Below, one piece after another: positions 9,301 through 18,719 of a stretch of 64,000 bases of DNA (positions are counted from its first letter, which is position 1; every line of letters starts with the position of its first letter). Source of the stretch: Pseudomonas capsici (GTDB lineage: Bacteria; Pseudomonadota; Gammaproteobacteria; Pseudomonadales; Pseudomonadaceae); contig NZ_JAFGZD010000005.1 of the NCBI RefSeq assembly GCF_017165765.1, positions 186,001 to 250,000 of the forward strand, given 5' to 3'. The position numbers were made by a program, and so were the translations under genes. The notes beneath the pieces are model-generated. The model saw only the letters and a program-made list of their open reading frames with translations, searched no databases and was not told the DNA's origin.

Positions 9301-9846
9301 ATGAAAGCCTGGCGCGCATTGATTGCGCTGTCGTTCCTGCTCTTGAGCGGTTGTCTGGTGACGTTCGAGGACACCATCCCCGCAGGCAGCGCTGCTCCAG
9401 CCCATCTGCTGGGCCCATGGACCAGCAAGAATGCCTGGGGCGAACCGCTCGAACTCGAGCTTTCCCGTATCAGCGGCAACCTTTACAAGGCAGTCAGCTA
9501 TCGTAAAGGTGATCGCAAGCATCGCGATGAGTACCGCTTTACAGTGATCGAGCATGGCAGTCGCTGGTATCTGTCGGCGCAACTGCCTGAAAAGTATGGC
9601 GCTCACTATGTAATGGCCGGGTTCGAGGTGACCGATTCCCATGAACTGGTTGTCTACAACCTGGATCTGGATCGATTCAGGCAGTGGGTGGACCAGCAGA
9701 GCCTTGCTGGCCAGCCAGTGGAGAGCGGGATCGGGCAGGGCCTGCTGATCACCAGTCCTCTGGATCAGGTGTTCGGTTATCTCGACGATCCGGCCAATTC
9801 CGATGTTTTCCTGGAGGTCGCGCGCTATCAGCGTGCACCCAAGTAG
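9301..9846 (+). CDS. Hypothetical lipoprotein
   Basis: Protein of 181 aa with a short signal peptide and lipobox (LLLSGCLV, Cys about residue 19), so it should be lipidated and anchored in the envelope. The ATG at 9301 follows a good Shine-Dalgarno (CAGGAGA). The mature part has no transmembrane segment and no motif I recognise; the compact WTSKNAWGEPLELELSRISG opening hints at a small beta-rich domain. It sits between a TetR regulator and the QEGLA gene, all on one strand with short gaps, which suggests a small operon. Function unknown. Confidence 0.8.
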   Translation: MKAWRALIALSFLLLSGCLVTFEDTIPAGSAAPAHLLGPWTSKNAWGEPLELELSRISGNLYKAVSYRKGDRKHRDEYRFTVIEHGSRWYLSAQLPEKYGAHYVMAGFEVTDSHELVVYNLDLDRFRQWVDQQSLAGQPVESGIGQGLLITSPLDQVFGYLDDPANSDVFLEVARYQRAPK

Positions 9847-9879
9847 TAGGGCAGCAGCCCGTCAGCCAAGGAGTACCGG

Positions 9880-11157
9880 GTGGACGAGTACCAGCAAACC
9901 ATTCGTGCGTTATCGGATCGGATAGTCGTGGCCCAGACACCCATTCGTGTACTGGATGCGGTGAAGTGGGATGAAAAGGTCCGCAAGGATTTTCTCGCCG
10001 CCAAAGGCAAGGCACTCCCCGCCGTGGATCGTGCTTACTACGAGAATCGTCCTCTTGGCTTCGACTCCGGGGCCTTGAAGCTGGAATTCCAGAACATCGA
10101 GCGCGATATCACCCGCCAGTTGGGCCAGTTCAACCCGGTCGGGCAGATCATGCGCCGCATGTGCAAGGAATACCGCATGGTGATTCGCATGCTCGAAGCC
10201 CGCGGCACGCCGGATTTCGGGCTGATTTCCCAGGAACTGTACGGCGCGGCCTCCGATGCATTCCATGCCGGCGATCCAACCCTGGCCGATCTGGGGCTGA
10301 TGCTTTCGGATTATCTGAACAACATTGCCGGGCGTGGCGACCTCAAGGACGAGCCCAAGTTACTGACCGCCAAGGATGCCGTGACCCTGCTGCAGAGCCG
10401 CCTGAACAGGGTGTTTGGCGAGGCCGAGGAAACCATTCGGGTGTTCGAGTCCGACGGTATCGTCGCCGATGCGGCGGCAGGTGCCGATTACATCAAGATC
10501 CGCACCGACGCCATGTTCAACGAGCGGGATGTGCGTGCGCTTGAGGTCCATGAAGGGCTGGTGCATGTCGGCACCACGCTCAATGGCCAGAATCAGCCGA
10601 TCTGCACCTTCCTGTCCAAGGGGCCGCCCTCATCGACCGTGACCCAGGAAGGGCTGGCGATCCTCATGGAAGTCATCGCGTTCGCGTCCTACCCCAGCCG
10701 CCTGCGCAAATTGACCAACCGGACCCGCGCCATCCATATGGCCGAGGAGGGCGCCGATTTCCTGCAGGTGTTCGAGTTCTATCGCGAGCAGGGCTTCGGC
10801 ATGCCGGAAAGCTACGGCAATGCCAGCCGTGTCTTCCGTGGATCGACGCCCAACGGGCTGCCATTCACCAAAGACTTGTCCTACCTCAAGGGTTTCATCA
10901 TGGTTTACAACTATATTCAGTTGGCCGTGCGCAAGGGCAAGCTCGAACAGGTTCCGCTGTTGTTCTGTGGCAAGACCACGCTGGAAGATATGCGGACCTT
11001 GCGTCAACTGGTGGATGAAGGACTGGTGGTTGCACCCAAATACCTGCCCGACCAGTTCCGTGACATGAATGCTCTGTCGGCCTGGATGTGCTTCTCCAAC
11101 TTCCTCAACCACCTGAGTCTGGATCGTATCGAAGCCGACTATTCGAATATTCTGTAG
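9880..11157 (+). CDS. DUF1704 / QEGLA-motif protein, likely zinc metallopeptidase
   Basis: Protein of 425 aa starting at GTG 9880 behind AAGGAG (9868-9873). It belongs to the family annotated as flavohemoglobin expression-modulating QEGLA motif protein. The sequence shows HEGLVH at residues 224-229, an HExxxH zinc motif, and TQEGLA with Glu257, 28 residues after the motif's second histidine, as possible third ligand. Eukaryotic DUF1704 proteins (MATCAP) are tyrosine carboxypeptidases with this layout, so a peptidase role is a reasonable inference; the flavohemoglobin name is historical. No signal peptide is visible, so it is probably cytoplasmic. It follows the lipoprotein gene by 33 bases and ends just before a REP pair. 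Confidence 0.88.
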   Translation: MDEYQQTIRALSDRIVVAQTPIRVLDAVKWDEKVRKDFLAAKGKALPAVDRAYYENRPLGFDSGALKLEFQNIERDITRQLGQFNPVGQIMRRMCKEYRMVIRMLEARGTPDFGLISQELYGAASDAFHAGDPTLADLGLMLSDYLNNIAGRGDLKDEPKLLTAKDAVTLLQSRLNRVFGEAEETIRVFESDGIVADAAAGADYIKIRTDAMFNERDVRALEVHEGLVHVGTTLNGQNQPICTFLSKGPPSSTVTQEGLAILMEVIAFASYPSRLRKLTNRTRAIHMAEEGADFLQVFEFYREQGFGMPESYGNASRVFRGSTPNGLPFTKDLSYLKGFIMVYNYIQLAVRKGKLEQVPLLFCGKTTLEDMRTLRQLVDEGLVVAPKYLPDQFRDMNALSAWMCFSNFLNHLSLDRIEADYSNIL

Positions 11158-11169
11158 CTGCCCTCTTTT

Positions 11170-11229
11170 TTCGCGAATGAATTCGCTCCTGCCTGGACAT
11201 GATTCCGTTGGAGCGAATTCATTCGTGAA
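11170..11229. repeat. REP pair (GCGAATGAATTCGC family)
   Basis: TTCGCGAATGAATTCGCTCC at 11170-11189 is inverted at 11210-11229 with one change, giving a large hairpin between the QEGLA gene and the hydrolase. It may also help end or stabilise the upstream transcript. Confidence 0.85.
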
Positions 11230-11249
11230 TAGCCCCAAAGGATTCCCAC

Positions 11250-12158
11250 TTGAAGCTGATCAGCATTCTGGCGTTGGTCTTCAGCCTCACTGGCTGCAGT
11301 TCGATGCTGTTCTACCCGGAGCGCGGCTTGCCGTTCACGCCCGACAAGGCTCATCTTCAATACCGTGACGTCACCCTGACCGCCGCCGATGGCACGCGGG
11401 TGCATGCCTGGTGGCTACCCGCAAAGGAAGGCGTGCCGGTCAAGGGCACGGTGCTGCATCTGCATGGCAATGGCGGCAACCTGTCGTGGCATCTGGGCGG
11501 GAGCTGGTGGTTGCCCGAGCAGGGCTATCAGGTCCTGATGCTGGACTATCGCGGTTACGGGTTATCCGAAGGCTCGCCGAGCATACCGGCGATCTATCAG
11601 GACATTCAGGCCGCATTCGACTGGCTGGATGCCGAGCCCCAGATACAAGGCAAACCTCTTGTGGTATTGGGGCAGAGCATTGGCGGTGCGCTGGGTGTGC
11701 ACTATCTGTCGCAGCACCCCGAGCAGCGCAGCAGGCTCAAGGCGCTGATTCTTGACGGAGTGCCCGCCAGCTATCGGGATGTCGCCCGCTATACCCTCGG
11801 CACTTCCTGGCTCACCTGGCCGTTGAAAACGCCGCTGTCCTGGCTGATCCCCGATGCCGACAGCGCCATCAACGGCCTGCCTCAACTCAAGGGGACGCCG
11901 ATGATGCTCTTCCAGAGCATGGACGACACCCTGGTGCCGCTTTCCAATGGCATCAGCCTCTACAAGGCCGCGCCTCTGCCCCGGGTGCTGCAACTGACCC
12001 GTGGCGGGCACGTACAGACCTTCTCCGACCCGCTCTGGCGTCAGGTGATGCTGCGCTACCTGGAAGACCCGCAGCATTTCAATGGCCTGCGCCGTCTGGG
12101 CGAAGTCCCCAACTATCCATCCGATATTCCAGCCGAATCTGCAGAGAGCCTCAAATGA
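11250..12158 (+). CDS. Alpha/beta hydrolase lipoprotein
   Basis: Protein of 302 aa beginning with TTG 11250 preceded by AAAGGAT. The signal peptide ends in a lipobox (FSLTGCSS), so the enzyme should be membrane-anchored in the envelope. The fold is shown by the oxyanion-hole motif LHLHGNGGN, LDYRGYGLSEG, nucleophile elbow GQSIGG, acid in MDDTLVP and catalytic His in RGGHVQTF. It resembles the BEM46/ABHD13 branch of serine hydrolases; the substrate is unknown. The stop overlaps the start of the next gene (ATGA), implying coupled translation. P. aeruginosa has a similar hydrolase in the same neighbourhood. Confidence 0.88.
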   Translation: MKLISILALVFSLTGCSSMLFYPERGLPFTPDKAHLQYRDVTLTAADGTRVHAWWLPAKEGVPVKGTVLHLHGNGGNLSWHLGGSWWLPEQGYQVLMLDYRGYGLSEGSPSIPAIYQDIQAAFDWLDAEPQIQGKPLVVLGQSIGGALGVHYLSQHPEQRSRLKALILDGVPASYRDVARYTLGTSWLTWPLKTPLSWLIPDADSAINGLPQLKGTPMMLFQSMDDTLVPLSNGISLYKAAPLPRVLQLTRGGHVQTFSDPLWRQVMLRYLEDPQHFNGLRRLGEVPNYPSDIPAESAESLK

Positions 12159-12484
12159 GCGAAGAGCGTAACCTCATTCCACTGATCCTGACCGGTATCG
12201 GCACCATCATCGGTACGGTCGGTTGCCTCTGGTACTACGGCTACCTGCATTTCGCCAAACCCGAAGATGCCCTGTTGCTCAGTGACTTCACCATGCTCAA
12301 GACAGTGCCGGGCGAGGACTACAAGATCGCTGCGACCCCGGCCGCCGAAGTGGCGCAATGCATCGATGGCGTACTGGTGCTGTTCGACACGTCCCAGAAA
12401 GGGCTGACCGGCGTGCTGGTCAACAACAGGAAACAGGCCGTTCGTTGCATGGGGCAAGAGACACCACAGCAATTGAAACCATGA
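12155..12484 (+). CDS. Small single-pass membrane protein, unknown function
   Basis: Protein of 109 aa that begins inside the stop of the hydrolase gene (ATGA). An N-terminal transmembrane segment at about residues 8-30 (LIPLILTGIGTIIGTVGCLW) is followed by a soluble domain with two cysteines (AQCIDGVLV and AVRCMGQE) that could form a disulfide if periplasmic. No known motif is visible. Coupling to the lipoprotein hydrolase suggests a shared envelope role, which is inference only. Confidence 0.75.
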   Translation: MSEERNLIPLILTGIGTIIGTVGCLWYYGYLHFAKPEDALLLSDFTMLKTVPGEDYKIAATPAAEVAQCIDGVLVLFDTSQKGLTGVLVNNRKQAVRCMGQETPQQLKP

Positions 12485-12518
12485 AAAAGCCCCGCCTGCG
12501 CGAAGCAGGCGGGGCTTT
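12484..12518 (-). terminator. Rho-independent terminator of lptF (possibly bidirectional)
   Basis: AAAGCCCCGCCTGC (12486-12499) pairs perfectly with GCAGGCGGGGCTTT (12505-12518), 14 bp with a 5-base loop. On the minus strand it is followed by five T (the A run at 12484-12488), so it mainly ends the lptF transcript; it may also stop the converging plus-strand operon. Confidence 0.88.
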
Positions 12519-12538
12519 GGGTCAACGGGCTCTTGCGC

Positions 12539-13321
12539 TTAACGCAGCGAAGAACGCGGTGCCACTGGCTGGTTGTCGTTGGAAATGGTCACTTCCACGC
12601 GGCGGTTCATGGCGCGGCCCGAGTTGCTGCTGTTGTCAGCTACCGGGTATTCCTTGCCATAGCCGGTTGCCACGATGCGGGACGGGTCTACACCTACGCG
12701 GACCAGAGCAGCACGTACCGAGTTGGCGCGGCTTTCGGACAGCGACTGGTTGTAGGACGCGGAGCCGGTGCTGTCGGTATAGCCTTCGACGATCACTTTA
12801 CGATCAGGGTTTTCCTGCAGGAACTGCGCAAGCTTGGCGATGTTGCCCTGTGCGCCCGGTTTCAGGTCGGCACGGTTCAGGTCGAACAGCACGTCACCGA
12901 AGGTCACCAGGGTGCCGCGTTCGGTCTGCTTGGCGTTCAGGCTGTTCTTGAGCTGGGCGATCTGTGCATCGCGAGCGTCCAGGCGGGCCTTGGCGCGTTC
13001 TGCCGAGGCGTTTTGCAGGGCTGCTTCGGAAGTGCGCAGGTTGATGGTCTCTTTGGCCAGTTCAACGCGCTGATTGGTCAGGTAAGCCAACTGGTCGACT
13101 TTTTTCTCGTCTTCCTTGTCGCGGAACGCTTTGTCAGCCTTGTCCAGCCAGTCGCTGGCGTCCTTGGTTTCAAGGGCGGCGACCTTGGTGGCCTGCGGGT
13201 TGCTCTGCAGGGCGGAGAAGTTGCTGCGCGCCTGTTCCAGATTCGGGTTCGGTTTGGTGGCACAGGCCGCCAGGGCTACGCTCATGGCCAGCAGGGCAGG
13301 GATCATCAATTGTTTGCGCAT
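12539..13321 (-). CDS. lptF: OmpA-family lipoprotein LptF
   Basis: Protein of 260 aa with a lipoprotein signal (VALAACAT), a long helical, coiled-coil-prone middle (about residues 25-140) and a C-terminal OmpA-like peptidoglycan-binding domain (LFDLNRADLKPGA, VEGYTDSTGS, NRRVEVTI). It should tether the outer membrane to the cell wall. The order DUF4398 lipoprotein - OmpA lipoprotein beside ppc and adk is that of PA3691-lptF in P. aeruginosa, where the pair is under the envelope-stress sigma factor AlgU; the symbol is given on that basis. ATG 13321 has AAAGGA upstream. It lies 59 bases after the DUF4398 gene in the same operon. Confidence 0.82.
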   Translation of the reverse strand: MRKQLMIPALLAMSVALAACATKPNPNLEQARSNFSALQSNPQATKVAALETKDASDWLDKADKAFRDKEDEKKVDQLAYLTNQRVELAKETINLRTSEAALQNASAERAKARLDARDAQIAQLKNSLNAKQTERGTLVTFGDVLFDLNRADLKPGAQGNIAKLAQFLQENPDRKVIVEGYTDSTGSASYNQSLSESRANSVRAALVRVGVDPSRIVATGYGKEYPVADNSSNSGRAMNRRVEVTISNDNQPVAPRSSLR

Positions 13322-13380
13322 AATAGGATCGTCCTTTAATCAATTAGCAATGCATGAAAAACGCAGGGTGCGATCTGTGC

Positions 13381-13779
13381 TTACTGCACCTGACGCAGGC
13401 CTTCTTCACGTAGTTCTTCGACGCCCTGACGGGCATCCTGCACGGCTTTCTCGGCTTTGGCGGCCTGGGCTTTACGTTCGGCTACACGAGCATCCCATTC
13501 GGCCTGCTCGGCCAGACGGCGGGCTTCGTCGTATTTATGGTCCTGCATCGCCAGATCGGCTTGCTTGAGCTTGTCCTGAGCGGCCTTGGTTTCTACTGCG
13601 GCGTACTCGGTCCCGCCAGCGCTGACGGCACTGTTGACGGCTGACTGAGTCACTGCGTATTGCTCGGTTGGTGGATTTCCCGCGCAACCGGCCAGAATGA
13701 AGGTGCTACCCAGGGCCAGGGCAGCCAGTTTCAACCCGCGCAGGCTTTTGAACTTGGATTTGGCAGTAAGGGTGTTCAT
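13381..13779 (-). CDS. DUF4398 lipoprotein, partner of LptF
   Basis: Protein of 132 aa: signal peptide with lipobox (FILAGCAGN) followed by a long charged helix rich in Ala, Glu, Lys and Gln (QDKLKQADLAMQDHKYDEA), typical of the DUF4398 domain. I chose ATG 13779, preceded by GGAG nine bases away; in-frame ATGs further upstream would spoil the signal peptide. It is first in a two-gene minus-strand operon with lptF and is the counterpart of PA3691. Likely an envelope-stress lipoprotein; molecular role unknown. Confidence 0.85.
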   Translation of the reverse strand: MNTLTAKSKFKSLRGLKLAALALGSTFILAGCAGNPPTEQYAVTQSAVNSAVSAGGTEYAAVETKAAQDKLKQADLAMQDHKYDEARRLAEQAEWDARVAERKAQAAKAEKAVQDARQGVEELREEGLRQVQ

Positions 13780-14195
13780 GGTGATCAACTCCATTGTCAG
13801 ACTCCGAACGTGGTTATCCATGACAGTCAGTTTTCCTGGCCGGAAGGCTTCAGGGTGTGTTCCCGCTGCCTTGTGGCTTTCTGTAATGGTCAATGGCTCC
13901 GACCTGTGGCTTTTTTGAATAGTTCAGTGAAATTTCTTCGACATGGTCAGGATTTATCCCCCGGACGCTTCGCTTGATGGCGTTCGGTGAGGTCAGGGAA
14001 ATAGAGTCTGCAAGCGGGAAAGGGCAGGCAGGGCCGGGCTTGCGGGACGGTTTAAGCGTGCTCGCCAGAAGGCGGCTCGACAGTTATCGGAATGCAAGAA
14101 TTTGTCGCGACACAGGTTTTGGTGCACTGTTGGCGCACTGTTCATTGAAAGCTACCCATACAAGCGACTCATACAAGAAAGGGGGAGAGAGAACG
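13780..14195. other. Divergent intergenic region between DUF4398-lptF and ppc
   Basis: This 416-base stretch separates two divergent genes and should hold both promoters. Besides the candidate AlgU site I see no RNA gene, no repeat and no convincing ORF; reading frames that run into ppc from 13974 lack a Shine-Dalgarno and are not PEPC-like. Confidence 0.6.
13898..13925 (-). promoter_or_regulatory. Candidate AlgU (sigma-E type) promoter for DUF4398-lptF
   Basis: On the minus strand GAACTA (13925-13920) and TCGGA (13902-13898) are 17 bases apart, close to the AlgU consensus GAACTT-N16/17-TCtgA. It lies about 120 bases upstream of the first gene. P. aeruginosa lptF is known to be AlgU-dependent. 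Confidence 0.4.
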
Positions 14196-16832
14196 ATGGC
14201 CGATATCGATGCACGTTTGCGCGAAGACGTCCACTTGCTGGGCGAGCTTCTGGGTAACACGATTCGCGAGCAGCGCGGGGCCGCCTTTCTCGACAAGATC
14301 GAGCGTATTCGCAAAGGTGCGAAGGCTGGCAGGCGAGGCTCTGCGGCAGGTGCCGAGCAGTTGAGTTCCAGTGTCGACAGTCTGGACGATGACGAACTGC
14401 TACCCGTGGCGCGAGCCTTCAACCAGTTTCTGAACCTGGCCAATATCGCCGAGCAGTATCAATTGATGCGCCGTCGCGATGACTCCCAGCCCCAGCCTTT
14501 CGAGTCGCGGGTCCTGCCCGAATTGCTGGATCGTCTCAAGGCTGAAGGCCACTCTCCCGAGGCGCTGGCCCGCCAGTTGGGCAAGCTGGAGATCGAATTG
14601 GTACTCACGGCGCATCCCACCGAGGTGGCACGTCGTACACTGATCCAGAAATACGACGCCATTGCGGCGCAACTGGCGGCGCTGGACCATCGGGATCTCA
14701 ACAGCATCGAGCGCGAACAGATCACTTCCCGACTGCAACGCCTGATCGCCGAAGCCTGGCACACCGAAGAAATCCGCCGTATCCGACCCACTCCGGTGGA
14801 TGAGGCCAAATGGGGGTTTGCGGTCATCGAGCACTCGCTCTGGCATGCGATCCCAAGCTACATGCGCAAGGCCGACCAGGCGCTGCAGGCGGCGACCGGG
14901 CTGCATTTGCCACTGGAGGCTGCACCGATCCGCTTCGCTTCGTGGATGGGCGGCGACCGGGACGGCAACCCCAATGTCACAGCCAGCGTTACCCGTGAAG
15001 TCCTGCTGCTGGCGCGCTGGATGGCGGCCGATCTGTTCCTGCGGGATGTGGATCAACTGGCGGCCGATCTTTCCATGCAACAGGCCAGCGATGCCTTGCG
15101 CGCCAGTGTCGGTGACAGCGCCGAACCCTACCGCGCCGAACTCAAGCGCTTGCGTGAACGCCTCAGGGCCACCCGCAATTGGGCCAACGCTTCGCTGGCC
15201 ACGCCACAGCCTGCAACGGATGCCGTGCTGAACGACAACCACGAGCTGCTTGAGCCCCTGATGCTGTGTTACCAGTCGCTGCATGAATGCGGCATGGGCG
15301 TGATTGCCGACGGTCCATTGCTCGATTGCCTGCGCCGTGCAGTGACCTTCGGACTGTTTCTGGTGCGTCTGGACGTGCGCCAGGACTCCAGCCGTCATTG
15401 CGCGGCCATGACCGAAATCACCGACTATCTGGGCCTGGGCCGTTACGAGGACTGGGATGAGGCTGCGCGCATCGATTTCCTGTTGCGTGAACTGAATAAC
15501 CGTCGTCCCTTGCTTCCCGCTCATTTCAAACCGGCTGCCGACACCGCCGAAGTTCTGGCAACGTGCCGGGTAGTGGCGGCCGCACCGGCGGCCTCGCTGG
15601 GTTCCTACGTGATCTCCATGGCGGGTGCCGCTTCGGATGTGCTCGCGGTGCAGCTGCTGCTCAAGGAGGCCGGCCTGCAGCGGCCGATGCGCGTCGTTCC
15701 GCTGTTCGAGACTCTGGCTGACCTGGATAACGCGGGGCCGGTGATCGAGCGTCTTCTGGGCTTGCCTGGCTACCGCTCGCGGCTGCACGGTCCGCAGGAA
15801 GTGATGATCGGTTATTCGGACTCCGCCAAGGACGCGGGCACCACCGCAGCAGCCTGGGCGCAGTACCGGGCGCAGGAGAAACTGGTGGAGATCTGCCGCG
15901 AGCAGCAAGTCGAACTGCTGCTGTTCCATGGCCGCGGTGGCACGGTCGGACGCGGTGGTGGCCCGGCCCATGCGGCGATTCTGTCGCAACCGCCGGGTTC
16001 GGTTGCAGGGCGTTTCCGCACCACCGAACAGGGCGAAATGATTCGTTTCAAATTCGGACTGCCGGACATTGCCGAGCAGAACCTCAACCTTTATCTGGCT
16101 GCCGTCCTGGAAGCGACCCTGCTGCCGCCTCCTTTGCCGGAGCCGTCCTGGCGGCAAATGATGGACCAGATGGCGACCGACGGGGTGAATGCCTACCGGG
16201 CTGTAGTGCGGGAAAACCCTGAGTTCGTCGAGTATTTCAGTCAGGCCACGCCCGAGCAGGAATTGGGCCGCTTGCCGCTGGGAAGTCGTCCGGCCAAGCG
16301 TCGTGCGGGCGGTGTCGAGAGCCTGCGGGCCATCCCCTGGATCTTCGCCTGGACCCAGACGCGCCTGATGCTGCCGGCCTGGCTCGGTTGGGAAGCGGCC
16401 CTGAGCAAGGCCCTGGAACGCGGCGAAGGGGATGTGCTGGCGCAGATGCGCGAACAATGGCCATTCTTCCGCACCCGTATCGATATGCTGGAAATGGTGC
16501 TGGCCAAGGCTGACTCGGACATCGCCCAGCTCTACGATGACCGGCTGGTGAGCGCTGAACTGCAACATTTGGGCTCGCACCTGCGCGGCCTATTGTCGCA
16601 GGCGTGCAAGGTTGTCCTGGGGCTCACCGGGCAGCAGCAACTGCTGGCGCATAGCCCGGAAACCCTGGAATTCATCAGTCTGCGCAACACCTATCTGGAC
16701 CCGCTGCATCTGTTGCAGGCCGAGCTTCTGGCCCGGTCCCGACATCGTGAGGCCAGCCTGGACAGTCCTCTGGAACTGGCTTTACTGGTGTCTGTTGCGG
16801 GCATTGCAGCCGGACTGCGCAATACCGGCTGA
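14196..16832 (+). CDS. ppc: Phosphoenolpyruvate carboxylase
   Basis: Protein of 878 aa, the usual bacterial PEPC length. It fixes bicarbonate onto PEP to make oxaloacetate, refilling the TCA cycle. Signatures: [13 protein letters not shown] with catalytic His140, [21 protein letters not shown], and the glycine-rich loop [16 protein letters not shown]; an intact C-terminal NTG end. I chose ATG 14196 because it follows GGGGGAGAG and starts the family's normal N-terminus; the frame is open 222 bases further upstream but that part is not conserved-looking. It stands alone between lptF and adk. Confidence 0.97.
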   Translation: MADIDARLREDVHLLGELLGNTIREQRGAAFLDKIERIRKGAKAGRRGSAAGAEQLSSSVDSLDDDELLPVARAFNQFLNLANIAEQYQLMRRRDDSQPQPFESRVLPELLDRLKAEGHSPEALARQLGKLEIELVLTAHPTEVARRTLIQKYDAIAAQLAALDHRDLNSIEREQITSRLQRLIAEAWHTEEIRRIRPTPVDEAKWGFAVIEHSLWHAIPSYMRKADQALQAATGLHLPLEAAPIRFASWMGGDRDGNPNVTASVTREVLLLARWMAADLFLRDVDQLAADLSMQQASDALRASVGDSAEPYRAELKRLRERLRATRNWANASLATPQPATDAVLNDNHELLEPLMLCYQSLHECGMGVIADGPLLDCLRRAVTFGLFLVRLDVRQDSSRHCAAMTEITDYLGLGRYEDWDEAARIDFLLRELNNRRPLLPAHFKPAADTAEVLATCRVVAAAPAASLGSYVISMAGAASDVLAVQLLLKEAGLQRPMRVVPLFETLADLDNAGPVIERLLGLPGYRSRLHGPQEVMIGYSDSAKDAGTTAAAWAQYRAQEKLVEICREQQVELLLFHGRGGTVGRGGGPAHAAILSQPPGSVAGRFRTTEQGEMIRFKFGLPDIAEQNLNLYLAAVLEATLLPPPLPEPSWRQMMDQMATDGVNAYRAVVRENPEFVEYFSQATPEQELGRLPLGSRPAKRRAGGVESLRAIPWIFAWTQTRLMLPAWLGWEAALSKALERGEGDVLAQMREQWPFFRTRIDMLEMVLAKADSDIAQLYDDRLVSAELQHLGSHLRGLLSQACKVVLGLTGQQQLLAHSPETLEFISLRNTYLDPLHLLQAELLARSRHREASLDSPLELALLVSVAGIAAGLRNTG

Positions 16833-17090
16833 CAGGTTGGACTGCGGTCGCTTGCAGGCCATTGTCGGGACAGATGTGTATTGCGGGAAAGCGGGTTGAG
16901 CAGGCACGGGGTTGCGCAGGTGGGCGCAACTGCCGTCATGCCTTGGGTTGCTGCGACTTTTGGCGTCTTGTGCGGCCTGTGTCTGCTGTGTATCTTGGTC
17001 AGCCTTTTGGCCTTTGGCCGACGTTTATTTTTCAGATTGGCCCAAGAGGCGAATCCGACGATTGACTATAAAAATTTGAGGAACATGACG

Positions 17091-17738
17091 ATGCGCGTGA
17101 TTCTGCTGGGAGCTCCGGGGGCCGGTAAAGGTACTCAGGCAAAATTCATCACTGAAAAATTCGGCATCCCGCAGGTTTCGACTGGCGACATGCTGCGCGC
17201 AGCGGTCAAGGCCGGCACAGAGCTGGGTCTGAAGGCTAAAAGTGTCATGGACTCGGGCGGTCTGGTTTCCGATGACCTGATCATCGGCCTGATCAAGGAT
17301 CGTCTGTCCCAGCCCGACTGCAAGAACGGCGTACTGTTCGATGGTTTCCCGCGCACCATTCCTCAGGCCGAAGCCCTGTTGAATGCTGGTCTGGATATCG
17401 ATCATGTGGTGGAAATCGCAGTCGATGACGAAGAAATCGTTCAGCGCATCTCGGGTCGTCGTGTTCATGAAGCTTCCGGGCGCGTCTACCACGTGCAGCA
17501 CAACCCGCCGAAGAAGGAAGGTGTCGACGACGTCACCGGCGAGCCACTGGTACAGCGCAAGGACGACGTGGAAGAAACCGTGCGTCATCGCCTGTCGGTC
17601 TACCATTCCCAGACCAAGCCGCTGGTCGAGTTCTACAACGAACTGAGCAAGAAGAATGGCAAGCCCAAGTGCAGCCATATCGAAGGTGTCGGTTCCGTTG
17701 AAGCGATCACTTCCAAGGTGCTTGCTGCACTGAGCTGA
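17091..17738 (+). CDS. adk: Adenylate kinase
   Basis: Protein of 215 aa (E. coli 214). Catalyses ATP + AMP to 2 ADP. P-loop GAPGAGKGT at residues 7-15, AMP-binding [21 protein letters not shown], and a long LID ([20 protein letters not shown]) without the four zinc cysteines. ATG 17091 follows TTGAGGAAC. The frame is open upstream to 16881 and would encode a hydrophobic stretch, but the conserved N-terminus [10 protein letters not shown] marks the true start. A strong terminator follows. Confidence 0.97.
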   Translation: MRVILLGAPGAGKGTQAKFITEKFGIPQVSTGDMLRAAVKAGTELGLKAKSVMDSGGLVSDDLIIGLIKDRLSQPDCKNGVLFDGFPRTIPQAEALLNAGLDIDHVVEIAVDDEEIVQRISGRRVHEASGRVYHVQHNPPKKEGVDDVTGEPLVQRKDDVEETVRHRLSVYHSQTKPLVEFYNELSKKNGKPKCSHIEGVGSVEAITSKVLAALS

Positions 17739-17760
17739 GTCCGTAAGGCCTGAGTTCAAC

Positions 17761-17782
17761 AATGGCCCGCTTGCGGGCCATT
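17761..17782 (+). terminator. Terminator of adk
   Basis: AATGGCCCG and CGGGCCATT form a 9-bp stem with a 4-base loop, followed by a T-rich stretch, 22 bases after the adk stop. Confidence 0.75.
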
Positions 17783-17828
17783 TGTCATTTATACTGCGTC
17801 ACTTTTTCCAACGAAGACGGATACACCG

Positions 17829-18512
17829 ATGACCACCTTGCTGGCCCTGGACACCGCCACTGAAGCCTGCTCGGTCGCTTTGCTGCATGACGGCAAGGTA
17901 CTGAGCCACTATGAGGTGATCCCGCGTCTGCATGCCCAGCGCCTGCTGCCCATGATCAAGGCACTGCTGGCCGAGGCGGGCATTGCCATGTCGGCGCTGG
18001 ATGCCATTGCTTTCGGTCGCGGTCCGGGAGCCTTCACTGGCGTGCGTATCGCCATCGGTGTGGTTCAGGGGCTGGCCTTCGCGCTGGAGCGTCCGGTGTT
18101 GCCGGTCTCGAACCTGGCGGTTCTGGCGCAGCGTGCCTGCCGCGAGTACGGAGCCCAGCAGGTGGCTTCGGCTATCGATGCACGTATGGACGAAGTCTAT
18201 TGGGGCTGCTATCGCGAGACCGCAGGGGAGATGCGTCTGGTGGGGAGCGAAGCGGTGCTGCCTCCCGAGCAGGTAGCACTGCCGCTAGATGCCAGCGGCC
18301 AATGGTTCGGTTCAGGCACTGGCTGGGGGTATGCCGAGCGCATGCCGGTCTCGCTGGTTGGTCAGGACGCCAGCATGCTGCCCCATGCTCAGGACCTGTT
18401 GACCCTGGCGACTTTTGCCTGGAAGCGTGGCGAAGCTATTCCTGCGGACGACGCCCAGCCTGTCTATCTGCGTGACAAGGTGGCTACTCCCAAAGGGCCT
18501 CAGGTTCGCTGA
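17829..18512 (+). CDS. tsaB: tRNA t6A threonylcarbamoyl transfer subunit TsaB
   Basis: Protein of 227 aa of the YeaZ/TsaB branch of the ASKHA fold: LLALDTATEACSVAL at the N-terminus, RLHAQRLLPMI and FGRGPGAFTGVRIAIG. TsaB binds TsaD and TsaE and is needed for the essential t6A37 modification of tRNAs reading ANN codons. It is itself thought to be inactive as an enzyme and acts as scaffold. The position after adk is conserved in Pseudomonas. A weak hairpin (18514-18534, ATGCAGG with CCTGCAT) lies just after the stop. Confidence 0.93.
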   Translation: MTTLLALDTATEACSVALLHDGKVLSHYEVIPRLHAQRLLPMIKALLAEAGIAMSALDAIAFGRGPGAFTGVRIAIGVVQGLAFALERPVLPVSNLAVLAQRACREYGAQQVASAIDARMDEVYWGCYRETAGEMRLVGSEAVLPPEQVALPLDASGQWFGSGTGWGYAERMPVSLVGQDASMLPHAQDLLTLATFAWKRGEAIPADDAQPVYLRDKVATPKGPQVR

Positions 18513-18719
18513 GATGCAGGGGTAATTCCTGCATTCACGAAACAAGCAAAAAAGCCATCGAAATATCAATTAGCCATCTACCACTTGTCGACTAATTCGT
18601 TAGTTATGCTCGGCGGCATAAACAATCTGCAATATGTGTGGTCTAGTTATCGTTCACGTATTTGCCAAGTCCCGGCCTGTGACGTTAAATTGCCACTACA
18701 AGACGCCGAGTAGATATCG

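Noticed and set aside
13974..14195. N-terminal extension of ppc from 13974
   Set aside because: No Shine-Dalgarno, unlike PEPC family starts, whereas ATG 14196 has GGGGGAG in front of it.
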